NCBI GenBank assembly: GCA_012974475.1
Contig: JAAXQD010000264.1
Span: 1-16,720 of the forward strand
Reading direction: 5' to 3'
DNA length: 16,720 nt
Origin: Desulfobacterales bacterium
Lineage (GTDB): Bacteria; Desulfobacterota; Desulfobacteria; Desulfobacterales; UBA11574
In this document: positions 1 through 7,243 of the stretch, piece by piece
Numbering within the stretch: the stretch's first letter is position 1
Layout of the letters: each line of letters begins with the position of its first letter
The notes under the pieces: generated by a model
What the model was told of the DNA's origin: nothing
Seen by the model: the letters and a program-made list of their open reading frames with translations, nothing else
The model's database searches: none
Translations under genes and position numbers: made by a program

Positions 1-77
1 ATAAAATTTCTGTTTCGGTCTTTTTCCAAATATTAAATAGATGTTTTCATAAAAGTTAAAAAAAACCACAAGAAAGC

Positions 78-104
78 TTGACTCGCTCAGTCAATTGGTA
101 TAAG
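78..104 (+). promoter_or_regulatory. Putative promoter with palindromic operator upstream of the ferredoxin gene
   Basis: TTGACT (78-83) matches a sigma-70 -35 box and TATAAG (99-104) a -10 box, but the spacer is 15 nt, shorter than the optimum. The -35 box is also the left half of a perfect inverted repeat, TTGACT-N5-AGTCAA (78-94), which would let a dimeric repressor block the promoter. Palindromes of this general form are bound by TetR-type regulators in proteobacteria, but no regulator gene is present here, so the binding protein is unknown. The expected transcript would have a leader of about 70 nt. Confidence 0.35.
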
Positions 105-179
105 GAATTTTCCCGACAATGAATGCGCAGTGAATTTTATTGCCGTGATCTAATTTTATTTTGAAAGGAGACTCTTTAA

Positions 180-368
180 ATGGCTTTTATCCCTACTGTT
201 GACCCAGAAAAATGCGAAGGTTGTGAGGAATGTGTAGATGTCTGTCCTGTTGAAGTGTTTGAGATGGAGGATGACAAATCTGTTCCTGTAAATGCTGACG
301 AATGTCTGGGCTGTGAAAGCTGCATCGAGGTGTGTGAACCCGGTGCAATTACGGTCGAAGAGACATAA
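180..368 (+). CDS. 2[4Fe-4S] ferredoxin
   Basis: A 62-residue soluble electron carrier of the bacterial (clostridial-type) ferredoxin family. It moves low-potential electrons between cytoplasmic redox enzymes such as oxidoreductases for 2-oxoacids, hydrogenases or Rnf/Nfn-type complexes; the actual partner cannot be read from the sequence. Two cluster-binding motifs are complete: C12-x2-C15-x2-C18-x3-C22-P and C42-x2-C45-x2-C48-x3-C52. The second motif is followed by E-P instead of the usual P directly after the last cysteine. The protein is very acidic, as is usual for the family. The ATG at 180 is fixed by a strong Shine-Dalgarno GAAAGGAG (163-170) with 9 nt spacing. It is a monocistronic unit: a promoter-like region lies upstream, a strong hairpin follows 18 nt after the stop, and the next gene is convergent. 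Confidence 0.95.
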   Translation: MAFIPTVDPEKCEGCEECVDVCPVEVFEMEDDKSVPVNADECLGCESCIEVCEPGAITVEET

Positions 369-386
369 TCCATCCATCAAATCCAT

Positions 387-420
387 GTCCCCTGGTCCTT
401 TTTTACATGGACCAGGGGAC
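387..420 (+). terminator. Strong hairpin after the ferredoxin gene, probable terminator
   Basis: GTCCCCTGGTCC (387-398) and GGACCAGGGGAC (409-420) form a perfect 12-bp stem around a 10-nt loop containing six T residues. It sits 18 nt after the ferredoxin stop and between convergent genes, where a bidirectional terminator is expected. The classic U-tract after the stem is missing, so it may act mainly as a 3'-end stabiliser or work with a protein factor. Confidence 0.6.
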
Positions 421-573
421 AATTACCGCCAGGTGACTGCCGCAATAGATTACGATCCCCACCTTCCCTCTCCGGACACCCGAACACGGGATATTTAAAC
501 ACCGAACCATCGGAAACTGACACTGTTTTCTAAGGAATGAAAAACCCGAGTTTCTCACCGGCCGCCCATGTCT

Positions 574-1836
574 TCACAGACCCCCGGACATTTCACCCGT
601 TTCCAAATATTCGATTCTTTCGAGCAAGGGTGGATGAGAATAGTTAAAAAAGACATACAGCGGATGGGGGCTGAGATTCGAAAGGTTTTCCTTTGCCATT
701 TTCTTCAGCGCAGTGACGAGGGGTTTTGCGGTCTTTAGAATCCCGAGGGAATAAAAATCCGCCTCCCGTTCAAATTTTCTGGAAATAGCTCTTCCAACGG
801 GCGATAGAAAAAAGTTTGCAGGCTCCCACAAAATCCCCACCAGAAAAAGGCCCACATACCCGGACATGGCTGAAAACCCAAAACTTTCATACATCTTTTC
901 CCATGTCATCAACTTTGCCGCCAGGAAAAAAAGAAGCAGGGACACAAAACCGTTTATAAGAATTTGTTTTTTAATATGATTTTTTTTCAGATGCCCGATT
1001 TCATGGGCCAAAATCGAAATAATTTCGTCCTGACTGTGACATTGAATCAGAGAATCGAACAGGACGATCCGCTTGGCTTTTCCGAGTCCTGAAAAATACG
1101 CATTGGTATGCCGGGTTCTCCGGGTTGCATCCATCTGGTATATCCCTTCGACATCGAGGCCTTCTCTTTGGGCAAGCCGTTTAATCCCGGTTTTAAGCTC
1201 CCCCGCCTCAAGCGGTGTAAACGTGTTAAACAGGGGTGCAATAAGGGTGGGATAGAGAACGGTCATCAGCAGTTGGAAACACAAAAAAACAGCCCAGGCC
1301 CAAATCCACCAGTTCTCTCCGAGATACTTCAACATCAACAGGAGCGCGGATAGGAGAAAACCGCCCAAAACGGTCATCACCAGCAATCCCTTTACCAGAT
1401 CAGAAATCCAAATTTTTATGGTTTTTGTATTAAAACCGTATCGTTCCTCGATGACAAAACTATGATAATAATTGAAAGGAAGGCCGGTCAACATCTCTCC
1501 AAGGCCTATGACGGCAAAGAAAATCAGGCCTGCAGACAAAATTTCCGTGTTCGCCAATTTTTCATCGAACCATGGGAGAACACCTGAAATAATGATCAAA
1601 AGGAAAAGCATTTTGCCGGCGCCGGTCCGGACAAACTTGAATCGGAAATTGTCCGAGGTGTATCGAATGATATTTTTTAACTCCGCATCATGAATCACCC
1701 CTTGAAAGGCGACGGGGACATTTTGCCCATATTTATTGAGATAATTTATATTTATTCCCTCAATGGCCAGACACAGCGCCACACTGAGAAGATAAACACT
1801 GATATAGGCGATCAAACATGCGTTAAATGAAATCAT
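574..1836 (-). CDS. M48 family (Ste24/CAAX prenyl protease 1-like) membrane zinc metallopeptidase
   Basis: A 420-residue integral inner-membrane endopeptidase. The zinc site is HEIGH (about residues 278-282) plus the downstream glutamate of EREAD (356-360). The tail reads SPHPLYVFFNYSHPPLLERI, close to the conserved C-terminus of the Ste24 (M48A) subfamily, and the N-terminal half has the several hydrophobic helices of the Peptidase_M48 N domain (about 1-25, 76-90, 100-124, 152-173, 181-205); two more follow the active site. Bacterial relatives have no known prenylated substrate and are thought to act in membrane-protein quality control, which is inference here. The frame is open from a TTG at 1854, but the ATG at 1836 is preferred because GGGG(TG) lies just upstream at a usable distance. 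A TTGCCA-N16-GATAAA promoter candidate precedes it. It is a single gene, convergent with the ferredoxin and divergent from the next gene. Confidence 0.93.
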   Translation of the reverse strand: MISFNACLIAYISVYLLSVALCLAIEGININYLNKYGQNVPVAFQGVIHDAELKNIIRYTSDNFRFKFVRTGAGKMLFLLIIISGVLPWFDEKLANTEILSAGLIFFAVIGLGEMLTGLPFNYYHSFVIEERYGFNTKTIKIWISDLVKGLLVMTVLGGFLLSALLLMLKYLGENWWIWAWAVFLCFQLLMTVLYPTLIAPLFNTFTPLEAGELKTGIKRLAQREGLDVEGIYQMDATRRTRHTNAYFSGLGKAKRIVLFDSLIQCHSQDEIISILAHEIGHLKKNHIKKQILINGFVSLLLFFLAAKLMTWEKMYESFGFSAMSGYVGLFLVGILWEPANFFLSPVGRAISRKFEREADFYSLGILKTAKPLVTALKKMAKENLSNLSPHPLYVFFNYSHPPLLERIEYLETGEMSGGL

Positions 1837-1874
1837 ACACACCCCGGACAACAATCATTTATGAAAAAACGACC

Positions 1875-1902
1875 TTTATCGTAGCATTACCGTCTATGGC
1901 AA
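1875..1902 (-). promoter_or_regulatory. Putative sigma-70 promoter of the M48 peptidase gene
   Basis: On the minus strand TTGCCA (1902-1897) and GATAAA (1880-1875) are separated by 16 nt. The predicted start point would leave a leader of about 30 nt before the ATG at 1836. The match is good but not experimentally anchored; the 200-bp divergent spacer to the next gene must hold promoters for both directions. Confidence 0.4.
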
Positions 1903-2033
1903 TCAAGATACTATACGGAATTTCCGACAAACACTGCCAAGAAATATTTTTATGTCATCTCAGCTTGAAAAAAATTCGGATTAGGGGTAAAGCATAAATT
2001 TTTTAACCTTCAAAATGCCCGCAAACATACGTC

Positions 2034-2060
2034 TTGCGCGGCACACCAAACTGTGATAAT
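2034..2060 (+). promoter_or_regulatory. Putative promoter with -10 box abutting the 2070 start codon
   Basis: TTGCGC (2034-2039) and an extended -10 TGTGATAAT (2052-2060) are spaced by about 15 nt. The -10 ends only 9 nt before the ATG at 2070, so transcription would begin at or within a few bases of the start codon. There is no Shine-Dalgarno sequence between them. This fits a leaderless or near-leaderless mRNA, or a chance match. Confidence 0.35.
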
Positions 2061-2069
2061 TTTGTTGTT

Positions 2070-2402
2070 ATGAAACAATACGTGATCGATGAACTCAAAT
2101 CCGAGGATCATGGAGAGATCAAGGTCTACATGGAAGAGAACTATAGTGCCTCTGATGTGGATGGAATTTACTGGATACCCCTTGAACAGGACATCCTCAC
2201 CAAAATTCAAAAGGAGCATACGGACTGTCAACCCTTTTATTTTGCCGTCGACCTGGATCCAAACCTTATCGCCTTTGAGATGCTGATCCGCACCCAAAAA
2301 AGAATGCGATGCAGCTGCATGGGCTATGCAACCGAAAAACAACGCAATTGGCTTATCGGGCTTGCCGACTCAATATTTGATCAACTCGGAATTAAAATCT
2401 AA
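2070..2402 (+). CDS. Conserved-looking protein of unknown function, 110 aa
   Basis: I do not recognise a named family. The product is an acidic, soluble-looking 110-residue protein with no signal peptide and no membrane segment. From memory, similar short proteins are found in other Desulfobacterota genomes, but this is not verified. Visible features are the stretch GIYWIPLEQDIL (about 32-43), a PFYFAVDLDP segment (about 55-64), two cysteines in RMRCSCMGYAT (about 78-88) and a C-terminal amphipathic region ending in LGIKI. The ATG at 2070 is preferred over the in-frame TTG at 2034, because the TTG overlaps the candidate -35 box and would add a non-typical N-terminus. No Shine-Dalgarno sequence precedes the ATG. 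It lies 88 bp before the acyltransferase gene on the same strand and could be co-transcribed with it. Confidence 0.7.
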   Translation: MKQYVIDELKSEDHGEIKVYMEENYSASDVDGIYWIPLEQDILTKIQKEHTDCQPFYFAVDLDPNLIAFEMLIRTQKRMRCSCMGYATEKQRNWLIGLADSIFDQLGIKI

Positions 2403-2478
2403 TCCACCCCGCCATTCCGCCATAGATGGAACAACCATGAACCGACACCGAAACATTCTGACTTGAAGATGAAGTCTT

Positions 2479-2484
2479 TATAAT
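2479..2484 (+). promoter_or_regulatory. Consensus -10 box directly before the plsC start
   Basis: A perfect TATAAT ends 6 nt before the ATG at 2491, where transcription would start on the A of the ATG. There is no Shine-Dalgarno sequence in the gap (AACAAA). A clear -35 is absent: TTCTGA at 2456-2461 has the right spacing but is weak. This is either a leaderless-transcript promoter or a coincidence in AT-rich spacer DNA. Confidence 0.3.
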
Positions 2485-2490
2485 AACAAA

Positions 2491-3216
2491 ATGATACACA
2501 AACGAATTATTGTTTTATGGACCTTCCTTTTTACCGCATTTATGGCGGGTATGATCATATTGTTCTCCTTTTTGTGCACCGGTGAAGATACTGCGCATAA
2601 AGTTGCAAGGATCTGGGCAAAATTCCTTCTTGCAACGAGCAACATCAAGGTTACCCTTAAAGGTTTTTCAAGTTTTAATCTACACGGGCCTCACATTTAT
2701 ATGGCCAACCATACGAGCAATTTTGATATCCCTGTTCTTCAGGCCTGTCTTCCGGTTCACTTCAGGTGGCTCGCCAAAGCGGAGCTTTTTAAGATACCAA
2801 TCTTCGGTTATGCCATGAAAAGAGCGGGCTATATCAGCATTGACCGTTCCAATAAGAAATCTGCCATACAGAGTCTCCAACAGGCAGCAAACATCATCAA
2901 AAACGGGGCATCCGTCGTTATTTTTCCTGAAGGTACCCGAAGCAGGGATCATAATGTCCAGCCATTTAAAAAGGGAGGATTTGTTCTGGCAGTGGATTCC
3001 GGTGTCCCCATCGTCCCGGTAATCCTTCACGGAACTTGGAAAATTATGCCGAAAAATCAGATTTTAATCGAACCCGGCCATGTGGTTGTGGAAATCAAAA
3101 AACCGATCGAATCTTCGGATTATACCAGAGAAACAAAGGGCCTTCTGATGGAAAAAATTAGAAACGTGATCGTGGAATCTTTAGAAAACGCTAAAAAGAA
3201 CGGATCATTATGTTGA
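2491..3216 (+). CDS. plsC: 1-acyl-sn-glycerol-3-phosphate acyltransferase (PlsC family)
   Basis: A 241-residue inner-membrane acyltransferase that adds the second fatty acyl chain to lysophosphatidic acid to give phosphatidic acid, the precursor of membrane phospholipids. All family blocks are present in order: block I NHTSNFD with the catalytic H74 and D79 (H-x4-D), block II KAELFKIPIFG (96-106), block III FPEGTRS (145-151) and block IV GVPIVPV (171-177). An N-terminal hydrophobic segment (about 6-29) anchors it in the membrane. The length is normal for the family. The stop codon lies inside the first codons of the RNase J gene (7-nt overlap), so the two are co-transcribed and probably translationally coupled. 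A related lysophospholipid acyltransferase with another acceptor cannot be excluded from sequence alone. Confidence 0.93.
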   Translation: MIHKRIIVLWTFLFTAFMAGMIILFSFLCTGEDTAHKVARIWAKFLLATSNIKVTLKGFSSFNLHGPHIYMANHTSNFDIPVLQACLPVHFRWLAKAELFKIPIFGYAMKRAGYISIDRSNKKSAIQSLQQAANIIKNGASVVIFPEGTRSRDHNVQPFKKGGFVLAVDSGVPIVPVILHGTWKIMPKNQILIEPGHVVVEIKKPIESSDYTRETKGLLMEKIRNVIVESLENAKKNGSLC

Positions 3217-4859
3217 AAATAATACCCCTCGGCGGATTGGGAGAAATCGGACTTAACATGATGGTTTTTGAATATGGCGATTCAGCGTTCATCGTCGATG
3301 CCGGGCTGATGTTCCCGGAGGACTATATGCTGGGGATCGATTATGTAATTCCGGATATGAGTTACATCAAACAGAAAAAACCCCATATTTCAGGGATCGT
3401 CTTAACCCATGCCCACGAAGACCATATCGGAGCACTGCCGTATCTTTTGAGAGAGATGAATGTGCCGATTTATGGCACGCCTTTTACTCTGGGGGTTGTG
3501 CGGAAAAAACTCGAAGAACATGGGCTCCTTTCACCGCTTCAACTGCATGAAATTTCACCCAGAGAAAAGCTTGAATTGGGCCCTTTTGAACTCGAGTTTA
3601 TTCGTGTCTGCCACAGCGCTGTTGATGGCGTGGGGATTGCCGTTAAAACACCCTTGGGGATCGTCGTTCATACCGGCGATTTTAAGATCAGCCACACGTC
3701 TGTTGACGGCATGATAACCGACGTAAACAAGTTTGCCCGGTATGGCGAGAAAGGAGTTCTTGCTCTCTTATCGGATTCCACGAATGTTGAAAGGGAAGGA
3801 TATACCATCTCCGATCAGGAGGTTGGAGACACCCTGATGCGGATTTCAGCAGGTAGAACCGGACGAATCATTATCGGTCTTTTTGCCTCCAGCATTACCC
3901 GAATCCAGCAGGTTATCGATATCGCACTGGCCATCAACAGGAAAGTCGTTTTTAGCGGCAGGAGTATAGAAACGAGTGTAAATATCGCAAAAAATCTTGG
4001 ATACATTCGCATCCCTGAAGAGATGGAAATCTATATCGAACAGGTCAATGATTTCCCGGATGAAGAGATCGTTATCATAACGACAGGCAGTCAGGGAGAG
4101 CCCATGGCGGCCCTGGCTCGCATGGCAACAGGCACCCACAAGCAGATAAAGATCAAAAAAGAGGACACGGTTATCCTTTCCTCAAAATTTATCCCCGGCA
4201 ACGAAAAAGCCATCGCCAAGATTATTAACGATCTTTATCGGCGAGGTGCCGATGTTATTTATGAAAAAATATCGAAAATTCACGTATCGGGCCATGCTTT
4301 TCAGGAAGAGTTAAAGCTTATGATCAATCTCACCCGGCCCAAATATTTTATTCCAATCCACGGAGAATTCCGGCATCTGGTTCTTCATTCACGTCTGGCA
4401 AAGCAGGTCGGTATTTCCGAGAAAAACATTCTTCTTGCGGAAAATGGACAGATCATAGAATTTGATGAAAACGGCGGAAGAATTCAAGACAGTGTTTCGA
4501 CAGGCCGGGTGCTCATTGACGGCAAAGGTGTCGGAGATGTGGGAAGGAGCGTACTCAAGGAAAGACGAAACCTGTCCGAAGACGGTCTGGTTGTGATTAA
4601 CATGGCCTTTGATGAAGAGACCGGCATTGTGGTATACGGACCTGAAATCGTTTCTCGCGGCTTTGTGTTTGAAACGGAAACGGGCCACCTTTTGGAAGAC
4701 GCAAAATGTGTTGTCCTGGAAATTGTCGAGGAAGTAAGCCCCGAAGTCCCGGATCGGGCGGCCAAAATCAAATCGAAAATACAAAAAGCCCTGAGAAAAT
4801 ATTTTTCCTTTACCATAAATCGCCGACCGGTTATACTCCCGTTTATTCTGGAAGTCTAA
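3210..4859 (+). CDS. rnj: Ribonuclease J
   Basis: A 549-residue metallo-beta-lactamase/beta-CASP ribonuclease with 5'-3' exonuclease and endonuclease activity, acting in mRNA decay and RNA processing in the cytoplasm. The N-terminal HAHEDH motif (67-72), H135, and TGDFKI (155-160) supply metal ligands. The beta-CASP part includes LLSDSTNVE (186-194), TTGSQGEPMAAL (291-302) and HVSGHA (358-363), and IHGEFRH (383-389) returns to the lactamase fold. A C-terminal domain follows to residue 549, the usual full length. The start overlaps the end of plsC (ATGTTGA), with GGA 7 nt upstream as a weak ribosome site. RNase J is common in Desulfobacterota, where it may work alongside or instead of RNase E. 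A 222-bp gap holding a long hairpin separates it from ftsK. Confidence 0.96.
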   Translation: MLKIIPLGGLGEIGLNMMVFEYGDSAFIVDAGLMFPEDYMLGIDYVIPDMSYIKQKKPHISGIVLTHAHEDHIGALPYLLREMNVPIYGTPFTLGVVRKKLEEHGLLSPLQLHEISPREKLELGPFELEFIRVCHSAVDGVGIAVKTPLGIVVHTGDFKISHTSVDGMITDVNKFARYGEKGVLALLSDSTNVEREGYTISDQEVGDTLMRISAGRTGRIIIGLFASSITRIQQVIDIALAINRKVVFSGRSIETSVNIAKNLGYIRIPEEMEIYIEQVNDFPDEEIVIITTGSQGEPMAALARMATGTHKQIKIKKEDTVILSSKFIPGNEKAIAKIINDLYRRGADVIYEKISKIHVSGHAFQEELKLMINLTRPKYFIPIHGEFRHLVLHSRLAKQVGISEKNILLAENGQIIEFDENGGRIQDSVSTGRVLIDGKGVGDVGRSVLKERRNLSEDGLVVINMAFDEETGIVVYGPEIVSRGFVFETETGHLLEDAKCVVLEIVEEVSPEVPDRAAKIKSKIQKALRKYFSFTINRRPVILPFILEV

Positions 4860-4869
4860 ACATCGACCA

Positions 4870-5063
4870 TTGACGGCTTCGTAAAAAGTCTTTTGTGAGC
4901 GACATCGAGCAATTTTGGAGAAAGATTCATGAGGAGTCTGGCGTTAAAAATTGCAAGCTGTTTGAGGGCTTTAGCCCGAGTTCTTGCAATTTAGCCAGGC
5001 GAGTCATGAATCCCAAAATTGCTTGCGGAGCGAGCAAAATCAGACTTTTTACGAGTTCATCAA
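4870..5063 (+). repeat. 194-bp imperfect palindrome (hairpin element, MITE/REP-like), copy 1
   Basis: A near-symmetrical inverted repeat fills the rnj-ftsK spacer. TCGTAAAAAGTC (4879-4890) pairs with GACTTTTTACGA (5043-5054); moving inwards GATTCATGA (4924-4932) pairs with TCATGAATC (5004-5012), AATTGCAAG (4949-4957) with CTTGCAATT (4983-4991), and GGGC (4966-4969) with GCCC (4974-4977) around a TTTA loop. The sums of the pair coordinates drift by only a few bases, so the whole element folds as one hairpin with small indels. Its left 26 nt (from 4881) match copy 2 at 24 of 26 positions, and its right end matches the left end of copy 3. It contains no transposase. In transcripts it could attenuate rnj-to-ftsK read-through or stabilise the rnj end. 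Confidence 0.85.
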
Positions 5064-5081
5064 CCATTGGAATAGGTTCAA

Positions 5082-7229
5082 ATGCGCAAAGAAATCACAG
5101 GAATTTTACTATTTTTTCTCGTTATTTTTACGCTGATCAGTCTTCTGTCCTACAGTCCGGCTGATCCTTCGATCAATAATGCCAGGGCAGCGGGTCAGAT
5201 CCACAACTTTTTTGGTTTATTTGGCGCACATCTGGCGGGCATCCTCATCGGACTGTTCGGGCTCGGTGCTTTCTGGGTACCGATTCTACTACTTCTCACC
5301 AGCATCCATTTTTTCGGCAACCATTCCCGAAAGGCCATCATTTCGACCCTTGCCGGTGGCGTTATTCTGATGATCACCACGGGAAGTTTACTGGCACTCA
5401 AGCACAACCATATTGTTTTTCTTGGCAGTAAATTTTCTTCCGGCGGCCTCATCGGAATCCCTTTAAAATCATTTCTCGTAAAATATTCCAACATACTGGG
5501 CGGAGCCGTTATCCTGACACTTTTATGGATCATCGGCCTGATTCTGGCCACCGGTTTTTCTTTGATAAAGTTTGCCAAACGATGTTGGCAAACAGGTATT
5601 TTTTCAGTAGATCGACTGCGCACATTATTCATAAAATGGAAAGAGCAACGAAAAAAATCAAAAAAACGTTCCGGCACAAAAAAAGTTCAGAAAGTCCAGC
5701 AGGAACAGAAAATAAAAATCAAAACTCCAAAACCTCGGCCCATCAAGGAAACTCCGGCTCCACGGCAGGAAGTGTTTGGTTTCATGCATGCCGGAAAAGG
5801 ATTCCAGCTACCCTCCATCAATCTTTTAGACGATTTCGAGGAGGCACTCTCTTCCGCCGATGATGAAAATTTAAAGATGCAGTCGAAACTCCTTGAAAAA
5901 AAGCTCGAAGACTTTAATGTCAAAGGAAGGGTGGTTGCCATATCCCCCGGCCCCATCATCACAACCTTTGAATATGAACCTGCTCCGGGGATTAAAATAA
6001 ACAAAATCGTCAATCTTTCCGACGATCTTTCCCTGGCGCTCAGAGCCATAAGCATTAGAATTGTGGCCCCGATCCCTGGAAAAGCCGTCATCGGGATTGA
6101 ACTCCCCAACGCCTCCAGGGAGATTGTAAGATTCAAAGGGGTTGTCGCTTCGAGTGGCTTTCAAAAATCGAAGTCCAAACTGACCATTTGTCTCGGCAGG
6201 GACATCATCGGAAACCCTGTCGTTGCAGAGCTCGACAAGATGCCGCATCTTCTCATTGCCGGCGCAACCGGAACCGGCAAAAGCGTGGCCCTGAATGCCA
6301 TGATCTGCAGTCTGCTCTACAAATCGACCCCTGATGATGTAAAACTGATTATGGTCGATCCCAAAAGAATCGAACTTTCCAATTACGACGGAATACCCCA
6401 CCTCATTACGCCGGTGGTAACAGATATTAAAAAAGCCACCAATGCCCTCTTCTGGGCCGTACGTGAAATGGAGAGACGGTATGAACTTCTGTCTGAAAAT
6501 AAAGCCAGACACATAAGACAATATAACCAGAAGATCGAAAAGGAGCGTCAGACCCCCGAAGGAAAGGACCTGGAGAAACTGCCGTATATCGTTGTTATCA
6601 TCGATGAACTTGCCGATCTTATGCTGGCCGCATCAAGGAGCGTGGAAGTCGCCTTGACACGCCTTGCCCAGATGGCCAGAGCCGCCGGCATCCATTTGAT
6701 ACTTGCCACCCAGCGGCCTTCAGTGGACGTGCTGACCGGGATCATCAAGGCCAATTTTCCCACCCGTCTTACCTTCCAGGTTTCTTCCAAGACCGATTCC
6801 AGAACCATCATCGATACGAACGGTGCTGAAAACCTATTAGGAAACGGGGACATGCTTTTTCTGCCGCCGGGCACCACCAAGCTCCAGCGCATTCATGGGG
6901 CATACCTTTCAGAATTGGAGCTTGGAAGGATCATCGAATTTCTGAAGGAACAGGAAGCACCGGAATACGACAAAACCATCGTCAAAGCGCCGCCAAAGGA
7001 AACGGAAGATTCCGGTGAAAAAGAATATGACGAAAGATATGACGATGCCTTGGCACTCATTACAAAAAATGGACAGGCATCCATATCCATGATTCAGCGG
7101 CATTTGCGTATCGGCTATAATCGAGCGGCCCGTATTATCGAAATGATGGAGGAAGAAGGGATCGTGGGCCCCTCGGACGGTGCCAAACCGAGGACGGTCC
7201 TGGTAAAAGGGTATGAAGACATTCCTTAG
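5082..7229 (+). CDS. ftsK: DNA translocase FtsK (SpoIIIE family)
   Basis: A 715-residue septum-located motor that pumps the chromosome termini apart at division and activates XerCD recombination. The N-terminus has about four membrane helices (roughly 5-24, 44-76, 86-106, 138-162). A basic linker rich in lysine follows (about 165-230), much shorter than in E. coli FtsK. The alpha/beta RecA-like motor contains Walker A GATGTGKS (394-401) and Walker B VVIIDEL (504-510), then LATQRPSVDVLTG (541-553). The C-terminal winged-helix gamma domain (about 650-710, with QASISMIQRHLRIGYNRAAR) reads the KOPS polarity sequences. The ATG at 5082 gives the expected membrane start; only a weak AGG lies upstream. 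It begins 19 bp after the hairpin repeat and is followed after 14 bp by a methyltransferase gene. Confidence 0.97.
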   Translation: MRKEITGILLFFLVIFTLISLLSYSPADPSINNARAAGQIHNFFGLFGAHLAGILIGLFGLGAFWVPILLLLTSIHFFGNHSRKAIISTLAGGVILMITTGSLLALKHNHIVFLGSKFSSGGLIGIPLKSFLVKYSNILGGAVILTLLWIIGLILATGFSLIKFAKRCWQTGIFSVDRLRTLFIKWKEQRKKSKKRSGTKKVQKVQQEQKIKIKTPKPRPIKETPAPRQEVFGFMHAGKGFQLPSINLLDDFEEALSSADDENLKMQSKLLEKKLEDFNVKGRVVAISPGPIITTFEYEPAPGIKINKIVNLSDDLSLALRAISIRIVAPIPGKAVIGIELPNASREIVRFKGVVASSGFQKSKSKLTICLGRDIIGNPVVAELDKMPHLLIAGATGTGKSVALNAMICSLLYKSTPDDVKLIMVDPKRIELSNYDGIPHLITPVVTDIKKATNALFWAVREMERRYELLSENKARHIRQYNQKIEKERQTPEGKDLEKLPYIVVIIDELADLMLAASRSVEVALTRLAQMARAAGIHLILATQRPSVDVLTGIIKANFPTRLTFQVSSKTDSRTIIDTNGAENLLGNGDMLFLPPGTTKLQRIHGAYLSELELGRIIEFLKEQEAPEYDKTIVKAPPKETEDSGEKEYDERYDDALALITKNGQASISMIQRHLRIGYNRAARIIEMMEEEGIVGPSDGAKPRTVLVKGYEDIP

Positions 7230-7243
7230 CCTGTAACCTAAAA

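Noticed and set aside
133..160. Direct repeat AATTTTATT (133-141 and 152-160) before the ferredoxin gene
   Set aside because: The repeat is short and AT-rich in an AT-rich leader; a chance match is likely.
383..410. Alternative hairpin CCATGT/ACATGG overlapping the ferredoxin terminator, suggesting an RNA switch
   Set aside because: The alternative stem is only 6 bp, much weaker than the 12-bp stem, and lies after the stop codon with no downstream gene on the same strand to control.
156..422. 88-codon minus-strand frame across the ferredoxin gene
   Set aside because: It is the complement of the ferredoxin gene plus its hairpin; the plus-strand product has two complete iron-sulfur motifs.
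1837..1854. TTG start six codons upstream for the M48 peptidase
   Set aside because: The ATG at 1836 follows a GGGG ribosome-like site, and the membrane segment begins there; the TTG start is possible but less likely.
4895..5164. 89-codon frame starting with GTG between rnj and ftsK
   Set aside because: It lies mostly inside the 194-bp palindrome and then runs into ftsK in another frame; the composition follows the repeat, and no ribosome site is present.
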